From the NCBI GenBank assembly GCA_030159075.1, contig BROG01000451.1:397501-461500 (forward strand): a stretch of 64,000 nucleotides of DNA. The letters are read 5' to 3'. This document shows, one piece after another, positions 30,354-45,265 of this stretch. The stretch is from Atrina japonica. Its lineage: Eukaryota; Mollusca; Bivalvia; Pterioida; Pinnidae. The position numbers and the translations under genes were made by a program. The stretch's first letter is position 1. Each line of letters starts with the position of its first letter. A model generated the notes under the pieces. That model was not told the origin of the DNA. It saw only the letters and a program-made list of their open reading frames with translations, and did no database searches.

Positions 30354-30415
30354 GACCACCTCACTTAGGAGACCACCTCACTTAGGAGACCACCTCACTT
30401 AGGAGACCACCTCAC
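30354..30415. repeat. 17-bp tandem repeat, three and a half copies
   Basis: Unit GACCACCTCACTTAGGA. Confidence 0.9.
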
Positions 30416-31089
30416 AATCCAGACCATACATTTCCAGTCTCTTCATAAATATTTAACAAGTACACAACCTCACTTAAAAAGACAGCTCACTAGTCAGATC
30501 AGTTTGAGTCAGTCAGTAAATAGTCTTGTGTTCAACTTTATATGCATAATGTAGTTCATTACAGGTATTGATACACAAAGCATTATATATTTACTTGTAC
30601 AGAAAACGATGACCCCCAGAATTTCCAAATGACCTTCATTTTCAATTGAAAGGGAATCAATTGGACCCCTTAATGAAAATTCCTTGGGAAAATTCTGATT
30701 ATTATATGCTTGACTTCATTAAATCTTGTCACCAGGAACAAATAAACAAACTACACACTATCACACCCAAAATAAGATTTGGACTTCCTTGTCTGACTTT
30801 GTTCTTATCCTGCAAAAAAACAAAATTATCATAGATAACAATACTTATAATGATATTCTTATGATTTCAAGCAGGTAAATACAGGTAAATACACCTGTAA
30901 TATGTACATGTACCATGTAGTGAAATGCAGGTCACAAAAAAATGCCAAGTAAACACAAAAATTTGAATTCGAGACGAAAGGTCAGAGTTCATTTGTTGAC
31001 ACTTCCTGATTACAGTTTTTGTTTATTTTGACATAATTGTTTTACACTTCAGACATTTTACATATTAAAGATTGCATTGTAGATAGTAA
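30416..31089. other. AT-rich host DNA, no gene seen
   Basis: A 62-codon frame at 30646-30834 has no recognisable feature. The stretch leads into the long satellite. Confidence 0.45.
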
Positions 31090-34000
31090 ATAAGTATCAC
31101 CAACAGAGTTAGACTATATAAACCTACCAACGGAGTTAGACTATATAAACATACCTACCAACGGAGTTAGACTATATAAACATACCAACAGAGTTAGACT
31201 ATATAAACCTACCAACGGAGTTAGACTATATAAACATACCAACAGAGTTAGACTATATACCAACGGAGTTAGACTATATAAACATACCAACGGTTAGACT
31301 ATATTAGGACTAGACTATAAACATACCAACAGAGTTAGACTATATAAACATACCAACAGAGTTATATAGACTATATAAGACTATATACCAATGGGAGTTA
31401 GACTATATAAACCTACCAACGGAGTTAGACTATATAAACATACCAACGGAGTTAGACTATATAAACTATTAGACTATATAAACATACCAACGGAGTTAGA
31501 CTATATAAACATAAACGGAGTTAGACTATATAAACCTACCAACGGAGTTAGACTATATAAACATACCAACGGAGTTAGACTATATAAATATAAACAGAGT
31601 TAGACTATATAAAAATATCAACAGAGTTAGACTATATAAACATACCAACGGAGTTAGACTATATAAACATACCTACCAACACAGTTAGACTATATAAACA
31701 TAAACAGAGTTAGACTATATAAACCTACCAACGGAGTTAGACTATATAAACCTACCAACGGAGTTAGACTATATAAACCTACCAACGGAGTTAGACTATA
31801 TAAACATACCAATGCAGTTAGGCTACATAAACATACCAACAGAGTTAGACTATATAAACATACCAACAGAGTTAGACTACATAAACATACCAACAGAGTT
31901 AGACTATATAAACATAAACGGAGTTAGACTATATAAACATACCAACGGAGTTAGACTATATAAACATACCAACGGAGTTAGACTATATAAACATAAATGC
32001 AGTTAGGCTTCATAAACATACCAACGAAGTTAGACTACCATACCAACGGAGTTAGACTATATAAACATAAACGGAGTTAGACTATATACCTACCAACGGA
32101 GTTAGACTATATAAAAATATAAACACAGTTAGACTACTATATACCAACGGAGTTAGACTATATAAACATACCAACGGAGTTAGACTATATAAATATAAAC
32201 GGAGTTAGATTATATAAACATATCAACAGAGTTAGACTATATAAACATACCAACAGAGTTAGACTATATAAACATACCTACCAACGGAGTTAGACTATAT
32301 AAACATAAACAGAGTTAGACTATAAACCTACCAACAGAGTTAGACTATATAAACCTACCAACGGAGTTAGACTATATAAACCTACCAACGGAGTTAGACT
32401 ATATAAACATACCAATGCAGTTAGGCTACATAAACATACCAACGGAGTTAGACTATATAAACATACCAACGGAGTTAGACTACATAAACATACCAACGGA
32501 GTTAGACTACATAAACATACCAACGGAGTTAGACTATATAAACCTACCAACGGAGTTAGACTATATAAACCTACCAACGGAGTTAGACTATATAAACAAT
32601 GCAGTTAGGCTTCATAAACATACCAACGAAGTTAGACTATATAAACATACCAACGGAGTTAGACTATATAAACATAAACACTATATAAACCTACCAACGG
32701 AGTTTAGACTATATAAACAAACAACACAGTTAGACTACATAAACATACCAACGGAGTTAGACTATATAAACCTACCAACGGAGTTAGACTATATAAACCT
32801 ACCAACGGAGTTAGACTATATAAACCTACCAACGGAGTTAGACTATATAAACATACCAATGCAGTTAGTTAAACATACCATTAGACTATATAAACCTACC
32901 AACGGAGTTAGACTAACCATACCAACGGAGTTAGACTATATAAACATAAACGGAGTTAGACTATATAAACATACCAATGCAGTTAGGCTTCATAAACATA
33001 CCAACGGAGTTAGACTATATAAACATACCAACGGAGTTAGACTATATAAACATAAACGGAGTTAGACTATATAAACCTACCAACGGAGTTAGACTATATA
33101 AACATACCAACACAGTTAGACTACATAAACATACCAACGGAGTTAGACTATATAAACATACCAACGGAGTTAGACTATATAAATATAAACGGAGTTAGAC
33201 TATATAAACATATCAACAGAGTTAGACTATATAAACATACCAACGGAGTTAGACTATATAAACATAAACGGAGTTAGACTATAAACATAAACAACATATA
33301 AACCACCAACGGAGTTAGACTATATAAACCTACCAACGGAGTTAACTATATATACCACCAACGGAGTTAGACTATATAAACATACCAATGCAGTTAGGCC
33401 AATAAACATACCAACAGAGTTAGACTTATAAACAGTATTAAACCATACCAACAGAGTTAGACTACATATATATAAACGGATAGACTATATAAACAACCAA
33501 CGTAGACTATATAAACCTACCAACGGAGTTAGACTATATAAACATACCAATGCAGTTAGGCTTCATAAACATACCAACGAAGTTAGACTATATAAACATA
33601 CCAACGGAGTTAGACTATATAAACATAAACGGAGTTAGACTATATAAACCTACCAACTTAGACTATACATACCAACACAGTTAGACTACATAGACATACC
33701 AACGGAGTTAGACTAAATAAACCTACCAACGGAGTTAGACTTATAAACCTACTAACGGAGTAGACTATAAAAACCTACCAACGGAGTTAGACTATATAAA
33801 CATACCAGCAGTTAGGCTACAGTTAGACTATATAAACATAAACGGAGTTAGACTACATAAACAGAGTTAGACTATATAAACATAAACGGAGTTAGACTAA
33901 AAACATGGAGTTAGACTAGACCAACGGAGTTATATATAAACATAAACAGAGTTAGACTATATAAACCTACCAACGGAGTTAGACTATATAAACATACCAA

Positions 34001-37000
34001 CAGAGTTAGACTATATAAACCTACCAATGGAGTTAGACTATATAAACATACCAACGGAGTTAGACTATATAAACATAAACGGAGTTAGACTATATAAACA
34101 TACCAACAGAGTTAGACTATATAAACATACCAACAGAGTTAGAATAAACCCAACGGAGTACCAATATAAACATAAACGAGTTAGACTATATAAACCTACC
34201 AACGGAGTTAGACATATAAACATACCAACGTTAGACTATATATACCAACATTAGACTCATACCAACAGAGTAGACTATATAAACATAAACGGAGTTAGAC
34301 TATATAAACCTACCAACGGAGTTAGACTATATAAACATACCAACGGAGTTAGACTATATAAATATAACGGAGTTATATATAAACATATCAACATGTTAGT
34401 TATAAACATATTAGACTATATAAACATACCTAATGGAGTTTTGACTATATAAATAAACAGAGTTAGACTATATAAACCTCAACGGAGTTAGACTATATAA
34501 ACCTACCAACGGAGTTAGACTATATAAACATACCAACGGAGTTAGACTATATAAACATACCAATGCAGTTTTACATAAACATACCAACTAGTTAGACTAT
34601 AAAACATACTAACGGAGTTAGACTACTATATACATACCAACAGAGTTAGACTACATAAACATATGAAGTATAAACCTAGACTATATAAACCTACCAACGG
34701 AGTTAGACTATATAAACATACCAATGCAGTTAGGCTTCATAAACATACCAACGAAGTTAGACTATATAAACATACCAACGGAGTTAGACTATATAAACAT
34801 AAACGGAGTTAGACTATATAAACCTACCAACGGAGTTAGATATAAACATACCAACACAGTTAAACATAAACAACCAACGGAGTTAGACTATATAAACATA
34901 CCATAAGTTAGACATACAATATAAACGGAGTTAGATTATATAAACATATCAACAGAGTTAGACTATATAAACATACCAACAGAGTTAGACTATATAAACA
35001 TACCTACCAACGGAGTTAGACTATATAAACATAAACAGAGTTAGACTATATAAACCTACCAACAGAGTTAGACTATATAAACCTACCAACGGAGTTAGAC
35101 CAACGGAGTTAGACTATATAAACATACCAACAGTTAGTTAGACTTATATATAAACATACCAACGGAGTTAGACTACATAAACATACCAACAGAGTTAGAC
35201 TACATAAACATACCAACGGAGTTAGACTATATAAACCTACCAACGGAGTTATATAAACCTACCAACGGAGTTAGACTATATAACATACCTAGTTAGGCTT
35301 CATAAACATACCAACGAGACTATAGACTACCAACGGAGTTAGACTATAACAGTTAGACTATATAAACCTACCACGGAGTTAGACTATATAAACATAAACA
35401 TTACCATAAACATACCAACGGAGTTAGACTATATAAACACCAACGGATATATATACCAACGGAGTTAGACTATATAAACCTACCAACGGAGTTAGACTAT
35501 ATAAACATACCAATGCAGTTAGGCTACATAAACATACCAACAGAGTTATAAATAAACATACCAACGGAGTTAGTATATAAACCTACCACTTAGACTATAT
35601 AAACCTACCAACGGAGTTAGACTATATAAACATACCAATGCAGTTAGACATAAACATATAAGTTAGACTATATAAACATACCAACGGAGTTAGACGGAGT
35701 TAGACTAAAAAAACCTACCAACGGAGTTATATATAAACATACCAACGGAGTTAGACTACATAAACATACCAACGGATTACCTATATAAAACATACCAACG
35801 AGATAGACTATATATAAAACGGAGTTAGACATATAAACATATCAACAGAGTTAGTTAGATACCAACGGAGTATATATAAACATACCTACCAAGGGAGTTA
35901 TAACAGTAAACAGAGTTAAACTATATAAATGGAGTTAGACTATATAAACCTACCAAGTTAGACTATATAAACCTACCAACGGAGTTAGACTATATATATA
36001 ACAGTTAGGCTACATAAACAACGGAGTTAGACTATATAAACAGAAGACTACATACCAAGTTAGACTACATAAACATACTATATAAAACCTACCAATAGAG
36101 TATAGACAACGGAGTTAGACAAATAAACATACCAATGCAGAGTTCATAAACATACCAACGAAGTTAGACTATATAAACATACCAGTTAGACTATATAAAC
36201 ATAAACGGAGTTAGACTAGACTATAGACTATATAAACATACCAACAGAGTGGAGACTTAGACATACCAACGGAGTTAGACTATATAAACATACGGAGTTA
36301 GACTATATAAACCTACCAACGGAGTTAGACTATATAAACCAACGGATTAGACCATACCAATGCAGTTAGACTATATAAACATACCAACAGAGTTAGACTA
36401 TATAAACATACCAACGGAGTTAGACTATATAAACATACCAACGAGTTAGACTATATAAACATAAACGGAGTTAGACTATATAAACATAAATGGAGTTAGA
36501 CTATATAAAGAGTTAGACAGTATAAACATACCAACAGAGTTAGACTATATAAACATAAACGGAGTTAGACTATATAAACCTACCAAGGGAGTTAGACTAT
36601 ATAAACATACCAACGGAGTTAGACTATATAAACCTACCAACGGAGTTAGACTAAAAACATACCAACGGAGTTAGAAACATATAGACTATATCAACATACC
36701 AACGGAGATAGACTATATAAACATACCAACCAACTATATAAACCTACCAACGGAGTTAGACTATATAAACATACCAACGGAGATAGACTATATAAACATA
36801 CCAACGGAACCTACCAACGAGTTAGACTATATAACCAACAGAGTTAGACATAAACATACCAACAGAGTTAGCTACATAAACATACAACAGAGTTAGACTA
36901 TAACTAAACGGAGTTAGACTAAAAAAAACAGAGTTAGACTACCTTTACCAATGGAGTTAGACAGTATCTTACCAACAGTCAGTAATTTTTAATTTATTTG

Positions 37001-37980
37001 AACAGTTAGACAATAAACAGCCACTGGCGAAGACTATATAAACATACCAAAGTTAGCTAAAAACCCAACGGCGATAGACTCACCCCAACTATAAACATAC
37101 CAACGTATCAATAAACATACCAACGCTTACTCCAACGGAGTTAGACTATTAAACATACCAACGGAGATAGTTGTATTAGACTTATAAACCTACTTATTAT
37201 ATAAACATCCAACGGAGATGGGCTGCAAAACGGTTTCAATAAACCTGAATAATAAACAATTCTATATAAACATACCAACGGAGATGACTATATAAAAATA
37301 CCAACGGTTAACTAAATAAACATACCAACGGTATAGACTTATATTAGACATATAAACCTACCAACGGAGGTTGACTATATAAACATACCAACGGAGATAA
37401 ACTATATAAACATACCAACGGAGATAGACTATATAAACATACCAACGGAGATAGACTATATAAACATACCAACGGAGTTAGACTATATAATACCAACGCA
37501 TACTCGAGTAATTGTATATAAACATCCAACGGAGTTAGACCATACAAGGAGTTAACTGCTTCACTTTTTATAAACATACCAATAGAGTTAGACACTACAA
37601 ACATAAATGGAGTTAGACTATATAAACATACCAGCGGAGTTAGACTTTATAAACATACCAACGGAGATAGACTATATAAACATACCAGCGGAGTTAGACT
37701 ATATAAACATAATCGTATATAAACATACCAACGGATTAGAGTATATAAACATACCAACGGAGTTACAAAAAACATACCAACAGAAGACTATATCACAACG
37801 GAGTTAGACTATATAAACATAAATGGAGTTAGACTACGCAAGAGTTAGACTATATAAACATAGGGAGTTAGACTATCATACCAACGTAGCTCACATGTTA
37901 GACTATTAAACATAGGAGATATACCATATAAACCAACGGAGTTAGACCATATAAACATACAACGGAAAGACTGATAAATT
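31090..37980. repeat. 27-bp minisatellite, roughly 250 copies
   Basis: Unit GTTAGACTATATAAACATAC plus CAACGGA. Single-base variants (CGGA/CAGA, CATA/CCTA) are shared between units. Because 27 is a multiple of three, the array creates long artefact frames, up to 216 codons at 32415-33065, coding a repeated nonapeptide. The first part is regular; after about 33.3 kb many units are clipped, and the end is interleaved with flank sequence. Confidence 0.97.
36960..37600. other. Mosaic of 27-bp units and downstream unique sequence
   Basis: Fragments of the unique flank at 38,040-38,345 appear here in the same order between satellite units: CACTGGCGAAG, GTTGTATTAGA, GGGCTGCAAAA, GCATACTCGAGTAATTGTA and GTTAACTGCTTCACTTTTT. 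This looks like two sequences merged into one consensus. Confidence 0.8.
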
Positions 37981-39197
37981 TGTAGCATCAGTTTAGTAAC
38001 AAAACAAAAAAATAACAACCTTTGTTTGATATCTTGTCAACTGAACAAAAAAAGAGAGTTCAACAGCTACTGGCGAAGTGCTAAACCCTGTCACCCCTCA
38101 GTATCAAAATAGCTTACTCTTCTTTGTTGTATTAGATTGGTCTTATTTGGTCTGTGGGCTGCAAAAGGTTTCAAGTGAATAATACCAATTCTTTCACCAA
38201 TGGCATAAAAAAGGAAATACGGTATTTATATTTACATACCAACTGCAATTCCCTTCATTGCAAGTATATAGAGTGATGTAATGCATACTCGAGTAATTGT
38301 AATCACGTGACCCAAGTGTTAACTGCTTCACTTTTTGGCGTTGGAATGAATGAACGAATCAACACATTTATCACATATTTATTTCTTATTTATATTAATC
38401 GTAAAAGCCATACAATACCACAAAATAAACAAAAATCACAGAAAGAAATCGGAAACGCAAGACTAGGTGAACATCTGTAGCTCACTGTACAGATTATAGG
38501 CCCAGAACCACAGACCATGCAAATGAAAATTTGCTTCGTAGTTACAAGTTTTACTTGTCAACTGAACAAAAAAAGAGAGTTAGGCCTAGTGTGCCATTTT
38601 GTCAAGCATGAATAAACAGGTCTGTCTCCCTTCTGGTGTGAAGTCAGGCAGTCAAATACTTACATAAGTTATGTAAAAATCAGTCATCATGGTTCCCAGC
38701 TGATTGGTAAAAAATGTCAAATAAAAAGGCTATTTTCAGTTTTCATGAATGAATATTAGCTGTCTCCCTTCTGGTAAGTCACAGTCAAACTTTCTAAATA
38801 TTAATAATATATCAGAATTCAAACGCAAATTCATTGTAAATATATTATACAGCATAGCCTTGGGTGCGACCATTTGCATTTTCAATTCTCTTCTGACACA
38901 TTTAATCTTCTGGTACCAAGAAGTAGAATATTTTAAAATAACCTCAAAACAAATCTGACAAGTATCAAAAATTTTCCATAGCACTAGTTTCTTTCAAAAG
39001 GATATGAAAATAAGAAAATAAACCTGAATTCCATTTAATATTTCCAAACAGAAAAGGTGAACTACTTCTCGTCTCACACGGCTGTTTAGCTGTTGCATCA
39101 TATGAAAAACTCCCACCGCAAAGTCAATTATATAGAATGAATTTCGTAACCAGCTGACCACAGAATCACAAAAAAATGGTAATATATATAAATATAA
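37981..39197. other. Unique AT-rich host DNA, no gene seen
   Basis: It holds two copies of CTTGTCAACTGAACAAAAAA plus AGAGAGTT (38034 and 38554). Overlapping frames on both strands at 38.7-39.0 kb have no recognisable domain. Confidence 0.45.
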
Positions 39198-39349
39198 GGA
39201 TTGTTTTTCATTTTTTGAAAAGCATGGTGTATATATGCAATGGATCATGGAAAAAATCCAATGTGCAGCACTTCATGCTGCACAGAATTTTTTTTTCCAT
39301 GATCAATTGCATACATACTCCATGGTTTTCAAAAAATGAAAAACAATCC
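39198..39349. mobile_element. 152-bp foldback
   Basis: GGATTGTTTTTCATTTTTTG on the left mirrors CAAAAAATGAAAAACAATCC on the right; GATCATGG and CCATGATC pair inside; the apex is GTGCAGCA-cttca-TGCTGCAC. One long hairpin with few mismatches. Confidence 0.85.
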
Positions 39350-39582
39350 TATGAAGTCTTTCAGAGTGAGGCCCTGTATATCACAGCAGGTATGGCTAGA
39401 GCCCTCAATACATTTGCTCAATATAAGGTCCATAGCAAAATTAGATCTTATAGATCCTCCACCACTTGGACTTACATGGCATTTGTAGAGATCCTAAAAC
39501 CTATTACTGTCTTAGAACATACAGAACTTTACATTTTTTTTCTGTTATCTTTACAAAGGAAAAATAAAAGTTTTTAAAGGGG

Positions 39583-39930
39583 CATTAGCTGTTTACAAAA
39601 GAATTATTTCGATTTTGTTCTACTTTTACTACTTGTACTTGATTTAAAATAACAAATAAGAGTTATACACAGGCATATAAAAAAAACAATTCTTATATTC
39701 GTATACATTATGTGATAATTAGGTCAGCCGTGTGGTAGTCCTATACAAATAGTAAGGTTAAGTTAATCAGTAACAATTGAAAAAGTGCCATACCAGAGTT
39801 TCTTTAGCAATTTTCACAAAATATTTAAAGAATTGAAGAATTTTTATGCCTGTGCTTATCTCTTTTTATTATTGTATATCAATTGAAGTAGTAAAAAAAT
39901 GAGGAAAATTTTTGAAAAAAACAAACAAAA
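39583..39930 (+). repeat. Interspersed repeat, copy 1 (uninterrupted)
   Basis: Shares ATTAGCTGTTTACAAAAGAA-type start, TACTTGTACTTGATT, AATAACAAATAAGAG and GAATTTTTATGCCTGTGCTT with the copy at 47.43-48.04 kb. Confidence 0.7.
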
Positions 39931-40739
39931 CCCACAGGTAATGCTTCTGTAACTGAAATTCCTAATCAAGACCTTTTAGGAGTTATCCCCCTTTCATATT
40001 TGGAGGAAGCTGTTTGTAGAGTGATAGAGAAAGCTCATAGGGTCTTTGTACAGAGAATTTATCTGTTAGATTAAGTCACATGATATAGAAAATGTAAATG
40101 TATGTAGGCCATGTCTGTTTATTGCTGTTTCTTTGTATTTATTTGAAGTATGGTGTTTAATTGGATGCACATTTAAATTAGATGGATGAAAGTAAAATCT
40201 ACAGTTGCAGGTAATAAATTATTGTTTTACTTTGCAGATATCGTCTGACACAAAATATTTAGCCAAGGTATTTTGGTGCAAGGTTTCTTACTTGAAATGA
40301 GTATTAAAAGGAAGAAAGAAATCTGAAGGTGAGTGTGTCATTTCATTTTGCTGTCCTACTTCACCTGTAGAAAATAATGGTCTAGCTAGTCAAAACTTGG
40401 CCAGACGTCATGAAATGCAATGGTTAGTCATTTTGTTTTCGTGTATTTTTCCTCTAAATGTTAAATGAAGTGTTAAAGATATAGGCCAGGCTTGCATCTT
40501 TAAGGATACTGCTAGTATTGTTTAAATGTAAGTGCTCTAATAAGGCAGCACTGGATTATACATGTTATATGCTTGTAAACTGTACTGAATTAGTACTTGA
40601 ATTGTACATGTAATTATGAATTGTTGAATTGTCACACAGAGTGAATACGCCTCTCAATGTTGATGTGTTAACTGTGTTCTGTGACAAGTCATCTGTCTAT
40701 CAAACTCATAGATGTATGTGTCAAAAATTAGTAGAAATA

Positions 40740-41197
40740 CAAGTCATATGATGATTGTAGATATGTAAGATGTTGAATTATAGATCTGCAAATTTCATAT
40801 GATGATTGTAGATACATGTGTCATATGATGATTGTAGATACATGTGTCATATGATGATTGTAGATACATGTGTCATATGATGATTGTAGATACATGTGTC
40901 ATATGATGATTGTAGATACATGTGTCATATGATGATTTTAGATACATGTGTCATATGATGATTGTAGATACATGTGTCATATGATGATTGTAGATACATG
41001 TGCCATATGATGATTATAGATACATGTGACATATGATGATTGAAAATACATGTCATATGGTGATTGTAGATATATGTGTCATATTGTGATTGTAAATACA
41101 TGTATCATATGATGATTGAAAATACATGTATCATATGATGATTGAAATTACATATGTCATATGATGATTGTAGATACATGTGCCATATGATGATTGT

Positions 41198-41273
<76 letters not shown>

Positions 41274-42182
41274 GTGTCATATGATGATTATAGATACATG
41301 TGACATATGATGATTGAAAATACATGTCATATGGTGACTGTAGATATATGTGTCATATTGTGATTATAGATACATGTGTAATATGATGATTGAAAATACA
41401 TGTGTCATATGATGATTGAAGATACATGTGCCATATGATGATTGTAGATACATGTGCCATATAATGTTTGTAGATACATGTGTCATATGATGATTATAGA
41501 TACATGTGCCATATGATGATTGTAGATACATGTGCCATATGATGATTGTAGATACATGTGCCATATGATGATTGTAGATACATGTGTCATATGATGATTG
41601 TAGATACATGTGTCATATGATGATTGTAGATACATGTGTCATATGATGATTGTAGATACATGTGCCATATGATGATTGTAGATACATGTGCCATATGATG
41701 ATTGTAGATACATGTGCCATATGATGATTGTAGATACATGTGCCATATGATGATTGTAGATACATGTGACATATGATGATTGTAGATACATGTGTCATAT
41801 GATGATTTTAAATTCATGTGTCATATGGTGATTGTAAATACATGTACATGTGTCAAATAATAATTGAAGATACATGTGCCATATGGTGATTGTAGATACA
41901 TGTGACATATGATGATTGTAGGTACATGTGTCATATGATGATTTTAAATTCATGTGTCATATGGTGATTGTAAATACATGTACATGTGTCAAATAATGAT
42001 TGAAGATACATGTGCCATATGGTGATTTTAGATACATGTGCCATATGGTGATTTTAGATACATGTGCCATATGATAATTGTAGATACATGTGTTATATGA
42101 TGATTGAAAATACATGTGTCATTTGGTGATTGTAATTACATGTGTCATATGGTGATTGTAGATACATATACATGTGTCATAT
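40740..42182. repeat. 26-bp minisatellite, about 55 copies
   Basis: Unit CATATGATGATTGTAGATAC plus ATGTGT. A TA microsatellite splits it at 41200-41270. Right-hand units show more variants (CATATGGTGAT, AAATAATGAT). Confidence 0.95.
41200..41270. repeat. TA microsatellite inside the 26-bp array
   Basis: About 35 TA repeats, grown from the GATATAT junction of a unit. Confidence 0.97.
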
Positions 42183-42183
42183 G

Positions 42184-42205
42184 GAGAGAGAGAGAGAGAG
42201 AGAGA
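42184..42205. repeat. GA microsatellite at the array end
   Basis: Eleven GA repeats directly after the last CATATGG of the array. Confidence 0.9.
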
Positions 42206-44389
42206 ATGAATTGATCTGTAGACTTACAAAAAAGTTATCTATAGATTTGAGTTTATTTTATTTCATTTGAATTATTAACAGTTTTTGACTTTAGTTTACA
42301 CATTTAGAGTCTTGAGGCTAATTTTCTATGTCATCATTAGTCATCACTAAGTAATTTTTGTGCTGTTTTTGTTTATTTAGTATTTGTAAAATGTACTCAA
42401 TTCTGTTTGTTGAACTATGCATCTCTGTGGACCAGTTACACTGTATCAGATTGCCAGGTATTTTGTATATGAAGCTATACTAGATCTAGTTAGAGTTATT
42501 CCCCTTTCCTATGTAGATTTGTCTCTTCTCAACATTGTACATGCTATGATAGATGCATGAGATGGGAGAATCAGTCTTTTGATTTTCTCACCTATACATG
42601 TAATATGTTAACTTGGAACAAAATCAAACTTGAACTTGTCATATACATGTAAATAACAAAACTTGTCAGAGATTGACAGATTTTATTATTGGTATAAAAG
42701 TTGACTCCCCTTATTTACATCTTGTAATTTTTGTGCAGAAGACATTAACTTGATTTTCTGATTTTTTATTTACTGTATATCTGAAAATTTTCACCTCTGG
42801 TTATTTTTACACTTTCCCAACAGAAAACATATTCACTTAATCTTAAATACACCTTAAATCTCTATAGTCTCAGGGATAGCATGTATGTGCTTCAGTTATT
42901 TCTCTTGATTAGTTCACTTTCATTTAAAATTCGTCCTCACATGTTTGGGCGAAAATAGTGAAAATTAATTAGGAGCAAAAATGTCTGGGTATGTTCCTTT
43001 TGGTACTTCAAAATGCTAGATTAAATGATATCAGACTTGTCAAAAGTATTTTGTGAGAGTATTGTAATGAGAAATTACATATAGGATTTGTGATGGGTTT
43101 TAGGCACTTTCAAATATCTATTCGAATATTTCAACAGGAACAAAGAATATTAGTGAACCTGCTTTACAATGACATTCATTATAACGGAATATTCAGTATC
43201 CGACAAGAATTGTTCCGGAACAAACATACATGTATATAGAAAAGTACTCATTACAACAGAATATTCAGTATCCAACTCTGACATTAAATTCTGGGAACAA
43301 ATGTACAAAATTCAATGTAAATAAACTCTTTACAACAACATAACAAAGAACCACCTGCTGATCCGGCTATTGTTATCAGTCTTGATTTTCTTTATGTTTG
43401 AGATCACAGGTAAAAATAATTTTGTCAATAAAACAATTACACCATCAATTGTTCTCTAATCTGCACTGATGGGTGATGGCCTAGGACTGGGTGTCAACGA
43501 TTAGCGCTTGAATCATCCTTACCTGTACTACAGTATGTCTAATGTTTATAAACCATCAGTAAGGTTTTGTTAGAAGTGAACCGACAGGAAAAGAAATACA
43601 AGCTGTGAACAAATTGAAAATAAAGATAAATAATTAAATACTAATACAAAAAATGCACAATAGTTGACAAGTTCCGCTGGGCTACATGTCCATGCTGATG
43701 TGGTTACAATGGCGGATCTTTAAATTACTTCAATGCTTGCAATAGCCATAGTAAAACTTTATTTATCAAACGCATTTTAAGAGAATTGTGTTGGCAATCT
43801 CTGTGCTTTTTTATTTAAGCAATAAAGAATCTTACTCGGAATCTGAGGAGACATACTTAATACATTCGGGGATTTTGTACAAGATCCGTGCGTTTATCGA
43901 CATCACCAATTTACAATATGCGACCAAAAAAATAATTGTTCATCGATGTTTACAAGATTAACTTGCATAAATATGACAATTAAAATGGTGAAAATAGTAT
44001 GAAATAAAATAATAAGAAGCCTTGTGATGGACTTTTATGTTTTTACTTTGTGTAAATAATGATCCCAAGTGTGTATCTAATGCACAGGTGCTTACATAAA
44101 TCAGCGTAATTTATTTTATGACAATTTGTGTATCTTGTTTTTGCGTTTTTTATAAAAGAATTAAATGTAGAAAATGTTATGTGAAAAAAAGAAGCATTAA
44201 ATATTTTCATAGAGATATTATTGTTTTGTAAGTTTATTTATTTACATTTTTATATATGCATAAATGATACATATGGGAGCTAACTATGAATACCCACCAC
44301 ATCAAAATCTTTACAGTGACAAATTCGTTATAATGTCATTCCTACGTGGGAACAAACATGGTCGTCTTAGAGAGAGTTTACTGTATACT
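42206..44389. other. AT-rich host DNA, no gene seen
   Basis: No usable frame. Two copies of AGAATATTCAGTATCC-like words at 43,185 and 43,260 suggest a small local duplication. Confidence 0.45.
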
Positions 44390-44410
44390 TACATACATAC
44401 ATACATACAG

Positions 44411-44476
<66 letters not shown>

Positions 44477-44924
44477 ACACATACACATACACACACATGT
44501 ACACATACACACACATACACACACATGTACACACACATACATACACACACACAAACACACACATACACACATACACACATACACACACATACAAACACAT
44601 ATGTACACACACATGTACACACATACACACACATGTACACACACATGTACACACATACACACACATACACATACACACACGTACATACACACATACACAT
44701 ACACACACATGTACACATACACACATGTACACACATACACACACAAACACACACATGTACACATACACACACATACAAACACACATGTACACATACACAC
44801 ACGTACACACACACAAACACACACACATACATACACACACAAACACACATACACACATGTGTACACACACACATACACACATGTACATACACACACATGT
44901 ACAAACACACACGTACACACGCAT
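44390..44924. repeat. Long CA/ACAT compound microsatellite
   Basis: CA runs broken by periodic CATACA and ACATGTACAC words over about 535 bp. It creates several artefact frames of His/Thr or Cys/Val on both strands. Confidence 0.97.
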
Positions 44925-44989
44925 CTTGTAGTTTACACATTTATACACACACATTTTACTTTTGATCTTTTCCTCCAGTTCTTTATAAC

Positions 44990-45265
44990 TTGTTGTGCTC
45001 TAGTGATAGAGCATTCAGCTCATTTACTGAAGGTCTCAGTTTCAGTTCCCTCAGATAGTACGACCAGTTATTACTGTTTCCTCTTTGAGAGCTTTTGAAG
45101 AGTCAGTCTTGAGTCTGTCAGATGGAACTTAAAAACAGAAGTCCCAAGTCACAATAGATGTAACAGGTTAAAGAACCCTGATCACAACATTGACATAAGT
45201 CCATAACACAGATCAAAATTTGTGACACTTCACTTCTAGCTGACGCTTAATGTAAGTCAATATAT
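44990..45265 (+). mobile_element. tRNA-derived SINE
   Basis: A-box-like TGCTCTAGTGATAGAGCATT and B-box-like CAGTTTCAGTTCCCTC, then the family body (GTCCCAAGTCACAATAGATG; GTTAAAGAACCCTGATCACA). The head is diverged. Confidence 0.65.

Noticed and set aside
32415..33065. 216-codon frame in the 27-bp array
   Set aside because: The unit is nine codons long, so the frame is a by-product of the tandem repeat; it encodes a monotonous nonapeptide, and similar frames exist on both strands.
41131..41817. Overlapping reverse frames over the 26-bp array
   Set aside because: Repeat-driven; the peptide only repeats YLQSSYGTCIYNHHM-type units.
44264..45098. Frames of 180-250 codons in the CA/ACAT tract
   Set aside because: Both strands give equally long His/Thr or Cys/Val frames, as expected of a dinucleotide repeat.
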